Source: Cordia subcordata
Taxonomy: Eukaryota > Streptophyta > Magnoliopsida > Boraginales > Cordiaceae
Length of the DNA stretch: 64,000 nt
Direction: 5' to 3'
NCBI GenBank assembly: GCA_028554755.1
Contig: JAPTOF010000012.1
Span: 5,299,501 to 5,363,500, forward strand
This document shows positions 22,879-35,020 of this stretch, in pieces (positions within the stretch are counted from its first letter, which is position 1; every line of letters starts with the position of its first letter). The translations under genes were made by a program, and so were the position numbers. The notes under the pieces were generated by a model. It worked only from the letters and a program-made list of their open reading frames with translations. It did no database searches and was not told the origin of the DNA.

Positions 22879-23451
22879 TCAATAATGAGCAGCACTTCCA
22901 TTTGGTGTTGAGTTATGTTCAATGTTACCGCTTGTATTATTTGGAACCTGAAAGAATTAATGACAAATGGAAAAAGTTTATATTAAACATCACTAAAGCA
23001 ACAAGTATGATATTTAAATTGCAAATAAGATTTTGAAACAAACATGTATGGTAGCCATTCCACCAGCCTGAGCACAAGTTCCAAAACCTAGAGACACATG
23101 GTTCCCACCAAAAACTCCAAAAGCAGTCCTGTACAGCTGAAGTTCGGACATCAAATGAGACATAGTTTGCTCTTGTTTCTCCATCATTTGTTGTTGTCGC
23201 TTTATCAACTTCTGGGATTCAACAAGCATGTTTTCAAGCCTTTGCACTTTGATACTAGAATTATCACTTTTTAACCTTTCATTTGTCACTCTCATTAATT
23301 CAACCTCAATGCCTTTGACTTTTGATTTTGTAGCTCCTGTACCATATCCACGTGCACGTCCTGGCTTGTCATCACTCATATACTCATTCCAAACCTTGTT
23401 CTCTACATCATATCGAGTAGCATATTTTCCACTTGCCATATACTCCTTCAT
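22879..23451 (-). CDS. CACTA accessory protein fragment (Ptta/En/Spm transposase_24-like)
   Basis: complement(join(22879..22947, 23044..23451)), 158 aa from the first Met. Exon 1 contains GKYATRYDVENKVWNEYM and then RARGYGTGATKSKV, which resemble the conserved region of plant Ptta/En/Spm accessory proteins. A coiled-coil stretch follows (about 55-100, with SQKLIKRQQQMMEKQEQTMS). A donor after ATACAT and a CAG acceptor at 22950-22948 join in frame to a short exon ending NGSAAHY. An acceptor-like CTATAG upstream of the Met suggests that an earlier exon exists. The protein probably once bound the subterminal repeats. Whether it is still expressed is unknown. Confidence 0.6.
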
Positions 23452-23454
23452 CTT

Positions 23455-25542
23455 TGCCTCAGTAGAACTCTATAGTGCTTCGAATGGTTAAATTTGTTTG
23501 TAACGTCATAAAATTAAAGAGAATAGATTCAATAATAATTAAATAACATAAAAAAATTGATATTAGCAGTGTTAATTGTTTAAACTTTTGGCTCATAACA
23601 TCATTATTGTATAAATTATATTACAACTAAAAAGAGATGTTTTTCAAACAATTTGAAGTAATTCGTGTAAGTTTCAAAATCACCTACCTTGACCTTAACT
23701 GTAATAGCTTGTGCCAATGTAATAGTAATTCCACCACCTATAAGTCCAATTTGGTCTTCAACAATCTTCTTGAGAAATTGAGTCAACCTCTAGTCAGGTC
23801 TACCACGACAGGTAAAAGAATTTTTTAAAATATTTCACTTAAAAGCAGCAAATCAATCTGATTTTACTAGTGTTATATCGGGCTAATGCAGAATTGCTTA
23901 ACAACTTGAAGGACAACCAATTTCATAAACACAAAAATTGGTCTAACCTTAAATAAGCACGAAAGACATAAACCAGCAACATGCATCAACAGATCATTAT
24001 AATAATTATGTACATAATGTAACCACAGATGATATCATGAAATGGAGATCTAGTTAGAAGTACATGGAACTGATAAGACACTGAAAACCATACATTAATG
24101 TTCATAGGATAGAATATGTGCCACATAATGACAAGTTAAGACATGTTTAGTAAATACGAGCGTAAGAAACATGTCTGTTAACAGAACCCTTCATGCATAT
24201 CTTTTTTTAAATCTTTCCCAAAACCAAGCATAGTTTTATGTGACCAACAATAGCTATGAAGGTCATGATGGCTGAAAATCAATTTATAGTCAAATGTTCA
24301 GAAAATAGTCTTCTGTCATTTTTATTTCACGTTCCAATATAATATTGTTTAGTTTCAAAGGACGATACAACTCCACCTCAATTTCATAGTTAAATGCTCC
24401 CCAAAACCAAAATATTAATGTGCAAATACTTTGCATTAAAGGTTAACCAAAAGATTCAATCGGATGAAAGCATATTTATTTTATTGTCCACATGTTGTTC
24501 TCAAAATTCTTAAATTATGAGACATAGGATTTAAAAGCAACACATCATATTATACAAAGATAAATAAACTCATAATTTCCCCTAGAGAAATAAAACTTAT
24601 AATGAACAGAAAACCATGAACAGAAAACTCATAATCAATTCTTGTGTGAACAGAAAACCAATGGATAGAAAACTTATGATGAACAAAAAACTCATAATCA
24701 AGCACATACCTTTAGTAATCGCAAATAAATGAGAAAATTCTTGTGCTCTTCACCTGCAGCAATTATTCTTGTGTGGAGGCGTGATATGAGAAAGATGTAG
24801 GGGAGGGTTTGTGATGATTTTGATCGTGTATTGAGCATTAGGGTTTTTTGCGCTGAAAAAAAGAAATAATCAAAAATATTTTTTTAATGCAAATTAAGTG
24901 CTACAATTTGGAGCCAAAACTAAATAAAAAATTTACAAATTTTTTTTTGTTACGCTTAATTATATATATTATGAATTATAATTTTCTTATCAATTTCTTT
25001 GTAAATTATTAAAAATCTATAATCATATTTAAGTCACCTGAAAATTTAAATTATAATTTATAATTATTGATATTATTTTATGGGATTTTTTTTAAGTGGA
25101 CTAATTTTTTTAATATCACTACGATTAAGAGAGATAGTTGTGGTTAAAAATTAATTGTGAATTAAGGAAATAAGTTACAAAATTTAACTTGATCATCATC
25201 TAATTCAATATATGTTTAGCACAAGTATACGAGATTAAATTAGATAAATTAATGAAACTAATGAAATTATATATATATATATATGAATTTTTTATTATTT
25301 TTATGACATTAATAGATAACTACAAGTGTGTTTATTAATAAATATGTATATAATATATATTATTAGAATACCAATTGATTGATTCTAGTTAGTAGTTTAT
25401 TTTAGCATATATGTAAAGTATATTTAATATTTACCAAGATATTATTTCCAGTATAGTGATGATAACGCATTATGATTTAAAATTCTTAGAAACAAAATTA
25501 GCTTAGAGGTTCACTATCACCACTAGTCATCCTTTATATTTG

Positions 25543-25574
<32 letters not shown>

Positions 25575-26135
25575 CAATTCGAGGCTGGAATCAAGTTTTG
25601 TAACTGGTACTTGACATACCCTAAACCTGATTTATAGGAATCGATACATTCTCGTTCAAGATTAATTTTTGGGACGCGAATTGGGTCTCGCAATGAGTAC
25701 TTGTGGTACTCTAAACTTGATTTCTAGAAATTGTTACATTCTTTTTTTAGATTCTTAATCGACCAAGTTTAAGTGGATTTTAATCAAATTAATTGGTCGA
25801 CCCATGTACCCTAAGTTATTTGTCCCGTTACCTAGGGTTGAACATGCATTGGTTGGTTAAATTGACCAAACTAATTGAAAAGTTCGAGTTGGTTGTTTGG
25901 TTATTATCCATAGTTACAAACTATAGTTAGTTAATTTCAAATAATGAAACCAATTGGTTAGGTGTTTGGCTTAAAAAAATAGATTCACAAACCAAACAAT
26001 ATATATTCTCCTAGCTAGTTTTATGCATATGAATTAATTAGTTAACCTCGTAAAACATATATTTAATTACCTTAATTTTATGTATATATTAATTAAACTT
26101 GTAACGTGGATAAATATACATGTATACATATATAT

Positions 26136-26187
<52 letters not shown>

Positions 26188-26390
26188 TAAATCAAGTTTG
26201 CTCTATTGGTTAATTTTTTCTTGAATTTTTTTTTCTTTGCATTTGTCAATTTCTTTTATAAACTTTAAAAAATTTTTATAAAAATCGAAACCAAACCAAT
26301 CCAAAACAATTTTGGAGATGCTGAATTAAAAATATATTTTTAAATAAGGGGCTAGGCACCAAAATGAAAAAATAACTTTTAACTATAAGT
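23455..26390. other. CACTA interior without recognisable coding capacity
   Basis: AT-rich, with microsatellites at about 25266-25284 and 25546-25572 and a (GA)n tract at 26137-26185. I find no CACTA main-transposase motifs, which fits an internally decayed element. Confidence 0.5.
26137..26185. repeat. (GA)n microsatellite
   Basis: About 23 GA units inside the CACTA element. Confidence 0.9.
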
Positions 26391-26399
26391 AATTTTTTT

Positions 26400-26825
26400 A
26401 TTACGCTTGTAAGCGTGACTACTATAAGTTATTTTCTATTACGCTTACAAGTGCAATATTTTAAGCGTAACTAAAATTTTTTACATTTAGAAGCATAATT
26501 AATATTTTATTATGCTTAGAAGCGTAAATAATATTTATTACGCTTGGAAGCGTAACTAATATTTTCTTACGCTTGGAAGCGTAACTAATATTTTATTACA
26601 TTTGAAAGCGTAGTTAAGTTTTATTACGCTTACAAGGGTAATTAATATTTTAATCACGCTTACAAGTGTAACTAATATTTGATTACATTTAGAAGTGTAA
26701 CTAACTATAAATTTTTTTTTTTCAAAAACGTGTTGTTACGCTCGGAAGCGTAACTAAATATTTATTACGCTTCTAAGCGTCACTTATTTCTTTACACATC
26801 TCCCAAGTGTAATAAAAAAAAGCAT
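26400..26825. repeat. CACTA right subterminal repeat array
   Basis: About a dozen TTACGCTT..AAGCGTAA-type units mirror the left array and end some 20 bp before the terminal inverted repeat. Confidence 0.85.
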
Positions 26826-27018
26826 AATTGCTGGCTTCAATTCTTGTAGTGATAAACAAACAAATCACAAGAGTAATGACGTAATTGGATAAATCACAAG
26901 GGGGTGGAGGGTGTAGCATGCCACCTTTTGAAAGTATAAGAGAGAGAAATGATAAGTTTTAAAACACCGAAGGAATAGTTAATTAGACAAACCATAGGAG
27001 GTAGCATGCATTTTATCT

Positions 27019-27671
27019 TATATATAATAGAAAAGATACAACTAATCCAAATTATATCATATTCATCTTAATACATATATATTCAAATTGTATGAATTTA
27101 AATTTAGAATGATCAATAAATACAATGAGTTATTACTCGATCACGTCATCCAATTTTTGTGACCATGTGTGTGCATATATAGAAGTTAGGGCAACTCTTC
27201 TGTAAACACCTTCTCGAGAAATCGACTATGATCTTGTCTTTTACACTTATCAGGGAAGAAGCTTTTCCATCATTTTGCTCTTTCTCAAAGCCTCTCTTTC
27301 TCGCCTCATAAACTGCATTATGAAAATGAGTACAAAACAAACACGTTTGGAGTTCAAAGTCAGTCTCTGAAACACAAAGATTCAACCTTATTGAGAGCCA
27401 GCTGTTTTCCCCATATATATTATGAAATGCACACTCTATTAGTGTGTTTTGTATTTATATATATATGTATTATATACACTATATCTGTGTGTGCGCTCTT
27501 AAGAAATTAACGGAGTGAAGTAAAGTTGAAATGCATTTGCATGGAGTAAACCAATAAATCTAAAACTATTAATATAATCGAAAATACCAATTTTATTTTT
27601 ATAAGTTTAAAGTTTTTAGATCTGATCGTAACTGTCTACGTGTAATGTACTACATTAAAAATATTTGTATA

Positions 27672-27717
<46 letters not shown>

Positions 27718-28426
27718 ATTTTTTTTTTTGTGCGCGGTTCCCTTAAACGATGATCATTTGATAACCATAAGGGCTGCTTCTTTTTAGCTAAAATGGCAGG
27801 ATAATGACAATTTATTTTATAAATCGATACGGTTGTAATTGATGATGGTCTGACCAATTTTGAGATAGGTAAAGCCTGGTTATTGGTCTAGGCAAATTCT
27901 TTGCTCCCCCGACCAAACATTTTACATTTCTTTCAAATTTGTGTTATTAATGCAAATATCAAATATTATTATAATGTCTGAACCACCCATTCAGTAAAAT
28001 ATTACAAGAGAGTTTATATATTTTTTAAATATAAAATTTTAAGATAAGCATATAACAAACACGGGATTAGACTAGAACTAAAACTTATCATCGTTCCAAA
28101 CTTACAATGCAATAGGTCTGGGATAATCTTGTAAATTAGCAGCCAGTCAATATGTCCTTGTTCCACTACTGCCACATTAACCTAGCTGTCTGTTTAAGTT
28201 CAATTGACTTATTTAGAGCCTACTTTAGCTGTGCTCATTTTGCTATTTGTAAGTATTTCAAAAAAAAAAACACTCTTCATATTTTTTTATTATTTATAAT
28301 TTATAAGTCCCAAATAAATGTAGCCAAACATGCTCTTTAGTATTGCTTTTCTGTTTACATTCTCCACTATTTGCTTTTGTCAGTCTTGGAAAATATTCGA
28401 CCCAAAAAAAATTCTTGATCAATAAT
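27019..28426. other. Intergenic region
   Basis: AT-rich sequence with a (TA)n then T-tract at about 27675-27730. A 79-codon minus-strand frame (27146-27385) has no recognisable domain. No gene is supported. Confidence 0.35.
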
Positions 28427-28429
28427 GTA

Positions 28430-28663
28430 GGGCCTGTTTGGATTGGCTCTTTTTCAGAAAAAATTACTTTTTTTATTTTTTTTGAAAATGTTACATTAAA
28501 TTTGTAATAACTATTTGATTTGACTTCCAAAAAAACTAAAACTCTGAAAAAAAACTCAAATATAACTTTTTTTAAAGACCAAAATTTTCAACTTTTAAAA
28601 AAAAAAATTTTTTAAAAAATTATTAAAAATATATTTTTAAAAAAAGTCAATCCAAATAAGTCC
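28430..28663. mobile_element. Tourist-like MITE copy 3
   Basis: Begins GGGCCTGTTTGGATTGGC and ends with an imperfect inverse (TCAATCCAAATAAGTCC). It is flanked by GTA at 28427-28429 and 28664-28666. Confidence 0.8.
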
Positions 28664-28666
28664 GTA

Positions 28667-30670
28667 GTCTCGTTGAGTTACTATAAGAGATGCAGCATCG
28701 CGCAGGCAAGCTAGCTAGAACACACACATGCGTAACTGAGCACTTACCGTGGAAAGGGATCGAAAATGGAAAAGTACTATTATCACCCCACTAATTAAAT
28801 GTCCACGTGAACTCCATCTTGAGTAATACTAAATATTACTTTATTTTTGCCACCTAAATGTCATTTCTTATCTATACACTTAGTCAGTATGACAACTTAT
28901 TGAGTTTTTTCATTTCTATTTTTTTATCACGCCAACAACGCATACACGAGGTGATATTTGGATGATTAAAATAGAATGCCAATATTAAGTATTAGTTTTC
29001 GATTGTCTTTTTAGATCTAACTTTCTCTCCCAACCAATTGTGAATCACATTTACCTTTGAATTTATAATTAAGATCATCTTGGCCAGGAAGTTCTTATAT
29101 CCAACTTTTGTTGGATTCCAACAACGCGCAATATCAAAAGGTAAGAAGAGAGAGAACCAAACTATCTCGGACAATATGGACTAGTGTCAATATTCAAACA
29201 AGTGAGGACTTTCAAATTAAGCTAATAAGAGAGAGAACAAAGTATATGAGGCAATAAGCACGTCTTTATGTCAGGTTGATTGTTCTATATTATTGGGTAA
29301 AGTAGTTTTGGAGTAGGTTATTACACCTAAAAATTTTTTATTGATGGTCGAATTTTGTTAGATGTCCGATAATTAAACTCTGTTAATTAAATTTCTCTTG
29401 TAGAAAAAAAAAAAAGGAAATAAAGGCTTATACATAAGGTAATCTGATGATATAACTTCATTCCATTAGCCAGGTTGATCAATATATTAGTGTGATAAGT
29501 TCTATAAGATCTTATTTCTTGATTAATCAATTACATGTACGCTCGAGCCTAACTAAAGAAAATTTTGACCACCAAAGATAATCCTTGATCTTGAGCAGAG
29601 AATCAAGAAGAAATAAAGTGCTTATAATTTTGGATGCTTATAACGTACTATTTATACAAAAAACTTAGATTATTTTTTATTTTAAATACTTATAAATATC
29701 CATATAAAACACAGCCAAACTGGCTATAAGTCCATCTAGCCTCATGGCCAAAGTGGCTCATGGATATTCTCTAAGTGTGTGTGTATATACACACATTAGT
29801 GTAGTATTCGTATGTTGCACGGGATAATTACAACGTATTTTAGTTCTATATTGTTGAAAATAAATAATAGTTGAAAGCAACAAATTCTTATGAAAAAAGA
29901 TTCAATTTTGTTATATAATCCAACAACATTTTAAATAATAATCAAATAAATGAAAGAAAGAATTTTAATGATCATTGCATTTACTAAATGTTCATTGGGG
30001 GTATATACATTAATCTAAACTTTTTACAGGGGCAAACATGTCTATTTACGTAAATTGTGTCAGACTTTTACTTTCTTACATAATAATCTAACTCCATTTT
30101 AAAGCTTGTACAGCACTCCTAAAAGTAGGTCGATGACTTGCCCAAGGGAAAAAAATCCATGTTGATATCACTATTTAATATGTTTATGAAAATGCCATGA
30201 TGGAAAGATCACAACTTTTCAAATAACAAAATATACGAGTGACTTCTACTTTAATATGTATATAGAGATGGTATATGTATATTTTGGTCAACTCTCAAGT
30301 ATGTTAATAGGATGACAAGATTTGCACGAAACAATTCAATATAATTTCCCCACCAAGACAACGTGGGGCCCACATTAGCACTTGGCATCCAGGTTTGTGC
30401 ATGAGTGACAAATATTGCGATCCAGTTTGGTAACCAGAAAAAAAAAAAAAAAATCTTTGCTTATGTCCTTCGCACCAACTGCAAAATTCTGTGTTAGCTT
30501 AGTCTTCACGTGTTCTTATTGTCTAGTTTTTTCTCTAAAGAAAAAAAAAAATATTTTTTTTGACAAGAGAAATTAATTGGCGAAACTCAATTATCTAAAC
30601 AATTGGCAAAGTCCAATTACCAATTATCAAACCTCGGATGACAGTATATCCGCTATACTGAGCACCTGTT
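28667..30670. other. Intergenic region
   Basis: AT-rich, with A- and T-tracts and no supported gene or complete transposon. Confidence 0.35.
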
Positions 30671-30673
30671 TAA

Positions 30674-30902
30674 GGATCTGTTTGGATTGATTTTTTTTAA
30701 AAGTGTTTTTTCTAATAGCTTTTGAAAAATAATTTTTTTTAAAAGCAAAAAAATTCTGACTTCTAAAAAAAATTATATTTAAACTTGTTTCAAAATTTCA
30801 GTTTTTTTGGAACCAAAATCTAATAGTTATTACAAATCTAATGTAACATTTTTTTAAAAAAAATTATTTTTTCCTAGAAAAAAAATTAATCAAAACAAGC
30901 CC
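30674..30902. mobile_element. Tourist-like MITE copy 4
   Basis: Begins GGATCTGTTTGGATTGATTT and ends TTAATCAAAACAAGCCC. It is flanked by TAA at 30671-30673 and 30903-30905. Confidence 0.8.
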
Positions 30903-30905
30903 TAA

Positions 30906-31804
30906 GTCGAGGGTGCTCATCTAAAATAAGAAACTACATTCGAACCTGAATCTTGATCCTTATCCGTTTTTAACTATTATTGCTGGGCATCCCGAGGACA
31001 CAGAAATAAAAATTGAGAAATGATATAATGGAATTCTCCACTTGTGTTTGTTGGGTTCAGAAAAAGAACAAAGCGACTTGCAGATGACTGAGTGCAATTC
31101 CTGTATTGCTCTTTTTGTTGGACCAGCTGGGGCTTGTCTATTTCAGCCACCAATATTTGATAGGATTCCTTTTTAATGAGACTAGAGCTACATATATATA
31201 TATATATATATATAGGTTGTATCAATAAGTGGATACTTTCATATATATTTGCTTTCTTGTGATCTTGTTAGATTGTAAAAGATAAAAAGTTGAGGTGTAG
31301 ATTTAAAGCTTCCCTGGCAGGTAAGGAGTGTAACCAGGACTAGAGTTCATTGCAAAATCTTTCTGAGTCTGACATTCGGATCGGATTATTGTTTGGAGTG
31401 GGTCCTATGCTATCAAATCGACTGTCGATTATAAGTGTTTCTTAGAGGAATTCATGAAAATATTAAATTGACTATCAGTTGTAAGTGTCTCTTAGATAAA
31501 TTCATGAGAATATTGAATCGATATGTTCGAAAATGGTTATTTATTGGTAAGAATTAAATGTAAGGTTGTTAAATTTCTAATTTTGGTTTCTTTAGAATGT
31601 TGTAAAATTTCAAAAACCAAATGTTGTTGCGGGAAATAGACCAACTTTTTTAACGGATATTTTGTTTCTAGCCAAACTCTCCACCTGATAATATTTTCCC
31701 CTAAATTGCCCAAGCCTTGGGTCCAAAAAGAGGTGGTGTGCCCTGCTTCTAATTCAGGCATCAAGTAAAATTACATTTTAAAAGTAGTAAGTCGGCATTA
31801 CTTG

Positions 31805-31851
<47 letters not shown>

Positions 31852-34800
31852 GCACATTTAAGTATAATAAAATAAATATATCAATATTTTTTTTATAAGT
31901 TTAAATTTTTAGATGAGATAACTTCTAATATAATATTAAAGCCTTGAAACTAAATAAATATATAAATATTTTTTACATTATATTAATATAATAAATAAAT
32001 TCATTAATATCTTAGACGAGGTGGGCACTCTATTAATACAAACCCTTGGTGCTAACTTGAAACCTCGAAAGAGTGTCTTGATTTTTTGAAGCTTAATAGT
32101 TAACATTGTCAGACCCAAAAAAAAAAAGAAAAAGAAAAGAAAAGGCTATGTTAAATGTGACCCGTCAACCCCCAGAGCAAACTTGAGTCTTCGACCCAAA
32201 TAATAATAATAATAATAATAATAATAGTAATAATTCTACGTATCTAAAACAATTTCCAATTTTAACCAGTCAGCATGAAAACTCTATGTGAAAGAAGAAT
32301 GCCATCTCATGGTTAAAATGCTTGAAATATCCCCAATTAATATTTGCTACTTCGCTTGTTCACTCTATCAGTTTGCAAGTAAAATAATTAATGTCATACG
32401 CGTAACATAATCATTCAATAATTACACTGAGAAATTGAAGTAGTTAGTCTCATTAGAGAAAATTAAACCAGATAATTGTTTTTTCTATTAGTATATATAT
32501 ATATAAACATATGTATGTATGTATGTGGTTTTGGATACCGTGATGAAATAGCCAAACCGTATCTACAAGAAATAACCATTGATCAAAAAAATTTAACGCG
32601 AAACACATCATTGAGGATTATGGCTAAACTTAAAACAAATAACGATATTATTTTATGATATGTCTTGTTTGACTTTTGATTGACTTAAAGTATACGCTAA
32701 TATATCTTGTTTTTATTCTAAAGTGAATATATACGTGATTCTACTTAAAGTAAATTCTTCATCGTAGAAAAAGTTTTAAATCATTGTATCATAATTTTAA
32801 CATTGTTTTACATAGTGTTTTTTTTCTCTTTTTAAGTTTATAATCTCATGAAGAGGATCTAGATCCAACTTTTCTTTACTTCTCAATGTCTTTTGACTTC
32901 CTTCAATAGCCAAATATGATGGATCTGTTTAATTCCCAATATTAATAGCTACAATTGCTACATTTTATGTATTTTCAAGTGCTTGCATCATCCACATTAT
33001 GATTGTCCTCTTAATATAGAAAAGGTAGAAAAAGAAGTAAAGTTGATGACTCTCAACCTTTTTCTTGGTGGTGCTCACATGAATGCCATGGGCAATACGT
33101 AAAGTGAAGCTTGGGAAACTTCTCAACAGTTCAGATTTTTTTCCCTTTCTACTTTTAAAGTTGTGCCCTTTTCCATTTCAGTACCACATGAATATGAATT
33201 TTACTTTCAAGTCCGGGATTTTTATTTTAGTGTAACCAATATTGAATTTTGACTCTTTTCTTTTTAGCAGTTTTAGTTATAATTTTGGGGAAATAGTAGT
33301 TTTAGCTCTTGAACTTTGTGAAATATTGATTCAAGAGATTAATTTCAAAACATATAATAAAAAAGATTAAATTTATTAAAAAGTGACGTTTTATATGCTG
33401 TTAACTAATAGTGGTAGTTTGTACTTACGTGGGATTTCTTTTACTTTCAAATCTCACATGGCAATTCTTTTTCCTTTACGTCTTATATGACGTTTCTTAC
33501 ATGCCATTGCAAAATCTTAAGTATCATATATACGCAAATATAACAATTACAAGTTTATGACACATATGTGCGTGTATATATTTTTGGACCTTTTTGGGAT
33601 TTGGGAATGTAAATTACAAAGTCTTTTTTGTTCTTCTGATGAGATCTCAATTATTAATACAAGGTATTCAAATTCTTTCTTTTCCTCAATATAGATATTT
33701 TTATATATGTATTTCAAATTTCAAGAATAAAATCAAATGTGCCCGTCAAACATTAAAATTAAAAATCAAATAAAATTACAAGAAAATAATAAATAAACTT
33801 GTATGTGTGTGCTCCAATTATACAACAGAAAATAGTCATGCAATTATGAAAAGAGGGATTCTGGAAAATATTATAGAAGCCAATTTAGAAAAGCTCATTA
33901 CAGGTCAATGAAATTCATTGTTTATATGTCAGCTTTCTAAAAAAAACAAAGAATATTCTCATTCTTCCAAAAAGCCTAGATTAAATGTACTATCTTTTTT
34001 CGTTTAAAGTTGCTATATCTGTGCATATATGGCACATTAGATTTGTGGACCATATAGGAAAAGCTACATAAAATGTAAGAGGAAAAAAAAAAAGGAATCA
34101 CCCAACATTTGAATGTAAAAAAAGTACCACCTTAATTCTTATATTAAAAATTAAATTCGGCCCAAATAAGACAGGCAACTGAAATTATGGAACCAATTTT
34201 TTTCCCGATATTGTTTCAATTATTAACAAAATAGATGAAATAAGAAAAAAAAACATTATCAATAGTAAATGAACTTCATAAAAATAAAAATAATACACCA
34301 CCAAGTTGTCCAAGTTTACTAAAATCTAAATATAAGTTCTAAAATTTAGGCTTTAACGAAAAAGGCGCTAATAGTCTCATCATTTGTTAACGCTAATAAG
34401 CAGAGTAGCAAGTTTACTGAAAAATTAAACTACTCAATTAATTTGATTCGCAACCAAAATTTATAATAATTAACTAGAATTGAAAACAAAAATTGAAATT
34501 ATTAAATTCCAAGGACTAGAACCAATCAGAAAGAACAACCAAACCAAATAACAATTACAGTTTAATTCTCGATTATTAACGGGATAATGCTCAACCCAAA
34601 AGCGAAGTATATCTTATATATATTAATTATCAAAAGAAAATTTCTAATGCTTTTTCATGGGATAACAAATATCTAAGGACTTGATTTTGAAAGAGTAGTG
34701 ATTCTCTTCACCATTTATTTTGTACAATATATCTAGTCAATAAAGTTATTTCCTTATTTAAATTTTTTGTAATTTATATTTATATATGGATATTAACATC

Positions 34801-35015
34801 TATAATTATCCATATCTACATATATACATATATATATATGCTTAGTTTTAGTGCTATATGTGCTAATTCTATTTTTTTTTCAAAGGAGAAGCTAAACTCC
34901 AATAAATATATTATTTGTCTATTGATTTTTTAAAATTAGATCATCATCTGATTTTATTTTAAATATTTTATTCAATTATTTTAAATATGTTATAAAAATA
35001 GATAGTATCGAGAAG
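30906..35015. other. Gene-poor intergenic region
   Basis: About 4.1 kb of AT-rich DNA with microsatellites: (TA)n at about 31193-31214 and 31808-31838, and (AAT)n at about 32201-32227. I see no coding region, RNA gene or complete transposon. Confidence 0.4.
32201..32227. repeat. (AAT)n microsatellite
   Basis: About nine trinucleotide units, ending in an imperfect AGTAAT. Confidence 0.85.
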
Positions 35016-35020
35016 ACTAA

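Larger units (their letters stand above)
22192..26852 (-). mobile_element. CACTA (En/Spm) DNA transposon, 4661 bp, non-autonomous
   Basis: The termini are TCACTACAAGA and TCTTGTAGTGA, flanked by a 3-bp TAA duplication (22189-22191 and 26853-26855). CACTA elements typically carry CACTA ends and 3-bp duplications. Both subterminal regions are packed with copies of a TTACGCTT..AAGCGTAA palindrome (about 22230-22530 and 26400-26825). Such subterminal repeats are the usual binding sites of the element's own protein. Inside, a minus-strand two-exon accessory reading frame (22879-23451) remains. The rest has no long frame, so the main transposase is missing. Confidence 0.9.
21902..27018. mobile_element. 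Older TIR element split by a CACTA insertion
   Basis: The left end (AGGTTAAAATGTATATTACT) pairs with the right end, whose inverse begins AGATAAAATGCATGCTACCT. Both then share GTAGTTTGT/ATGGTTTGT-like and TTTTAAAACTTATC words in the same order. Without the CACTA insert the element would be about 455 bp. It shares its terminal sequence with the element at 14205-15163. AT-repeat flanks make the target duplication unreadable. Confidence 0.55.

Noticed and set aside
27146..27385. 79-codon ORF (-)
   Set aside because: No similarity recognised, and neither splice context nor leader is convincing. It could be chance in AT-rich DNA.
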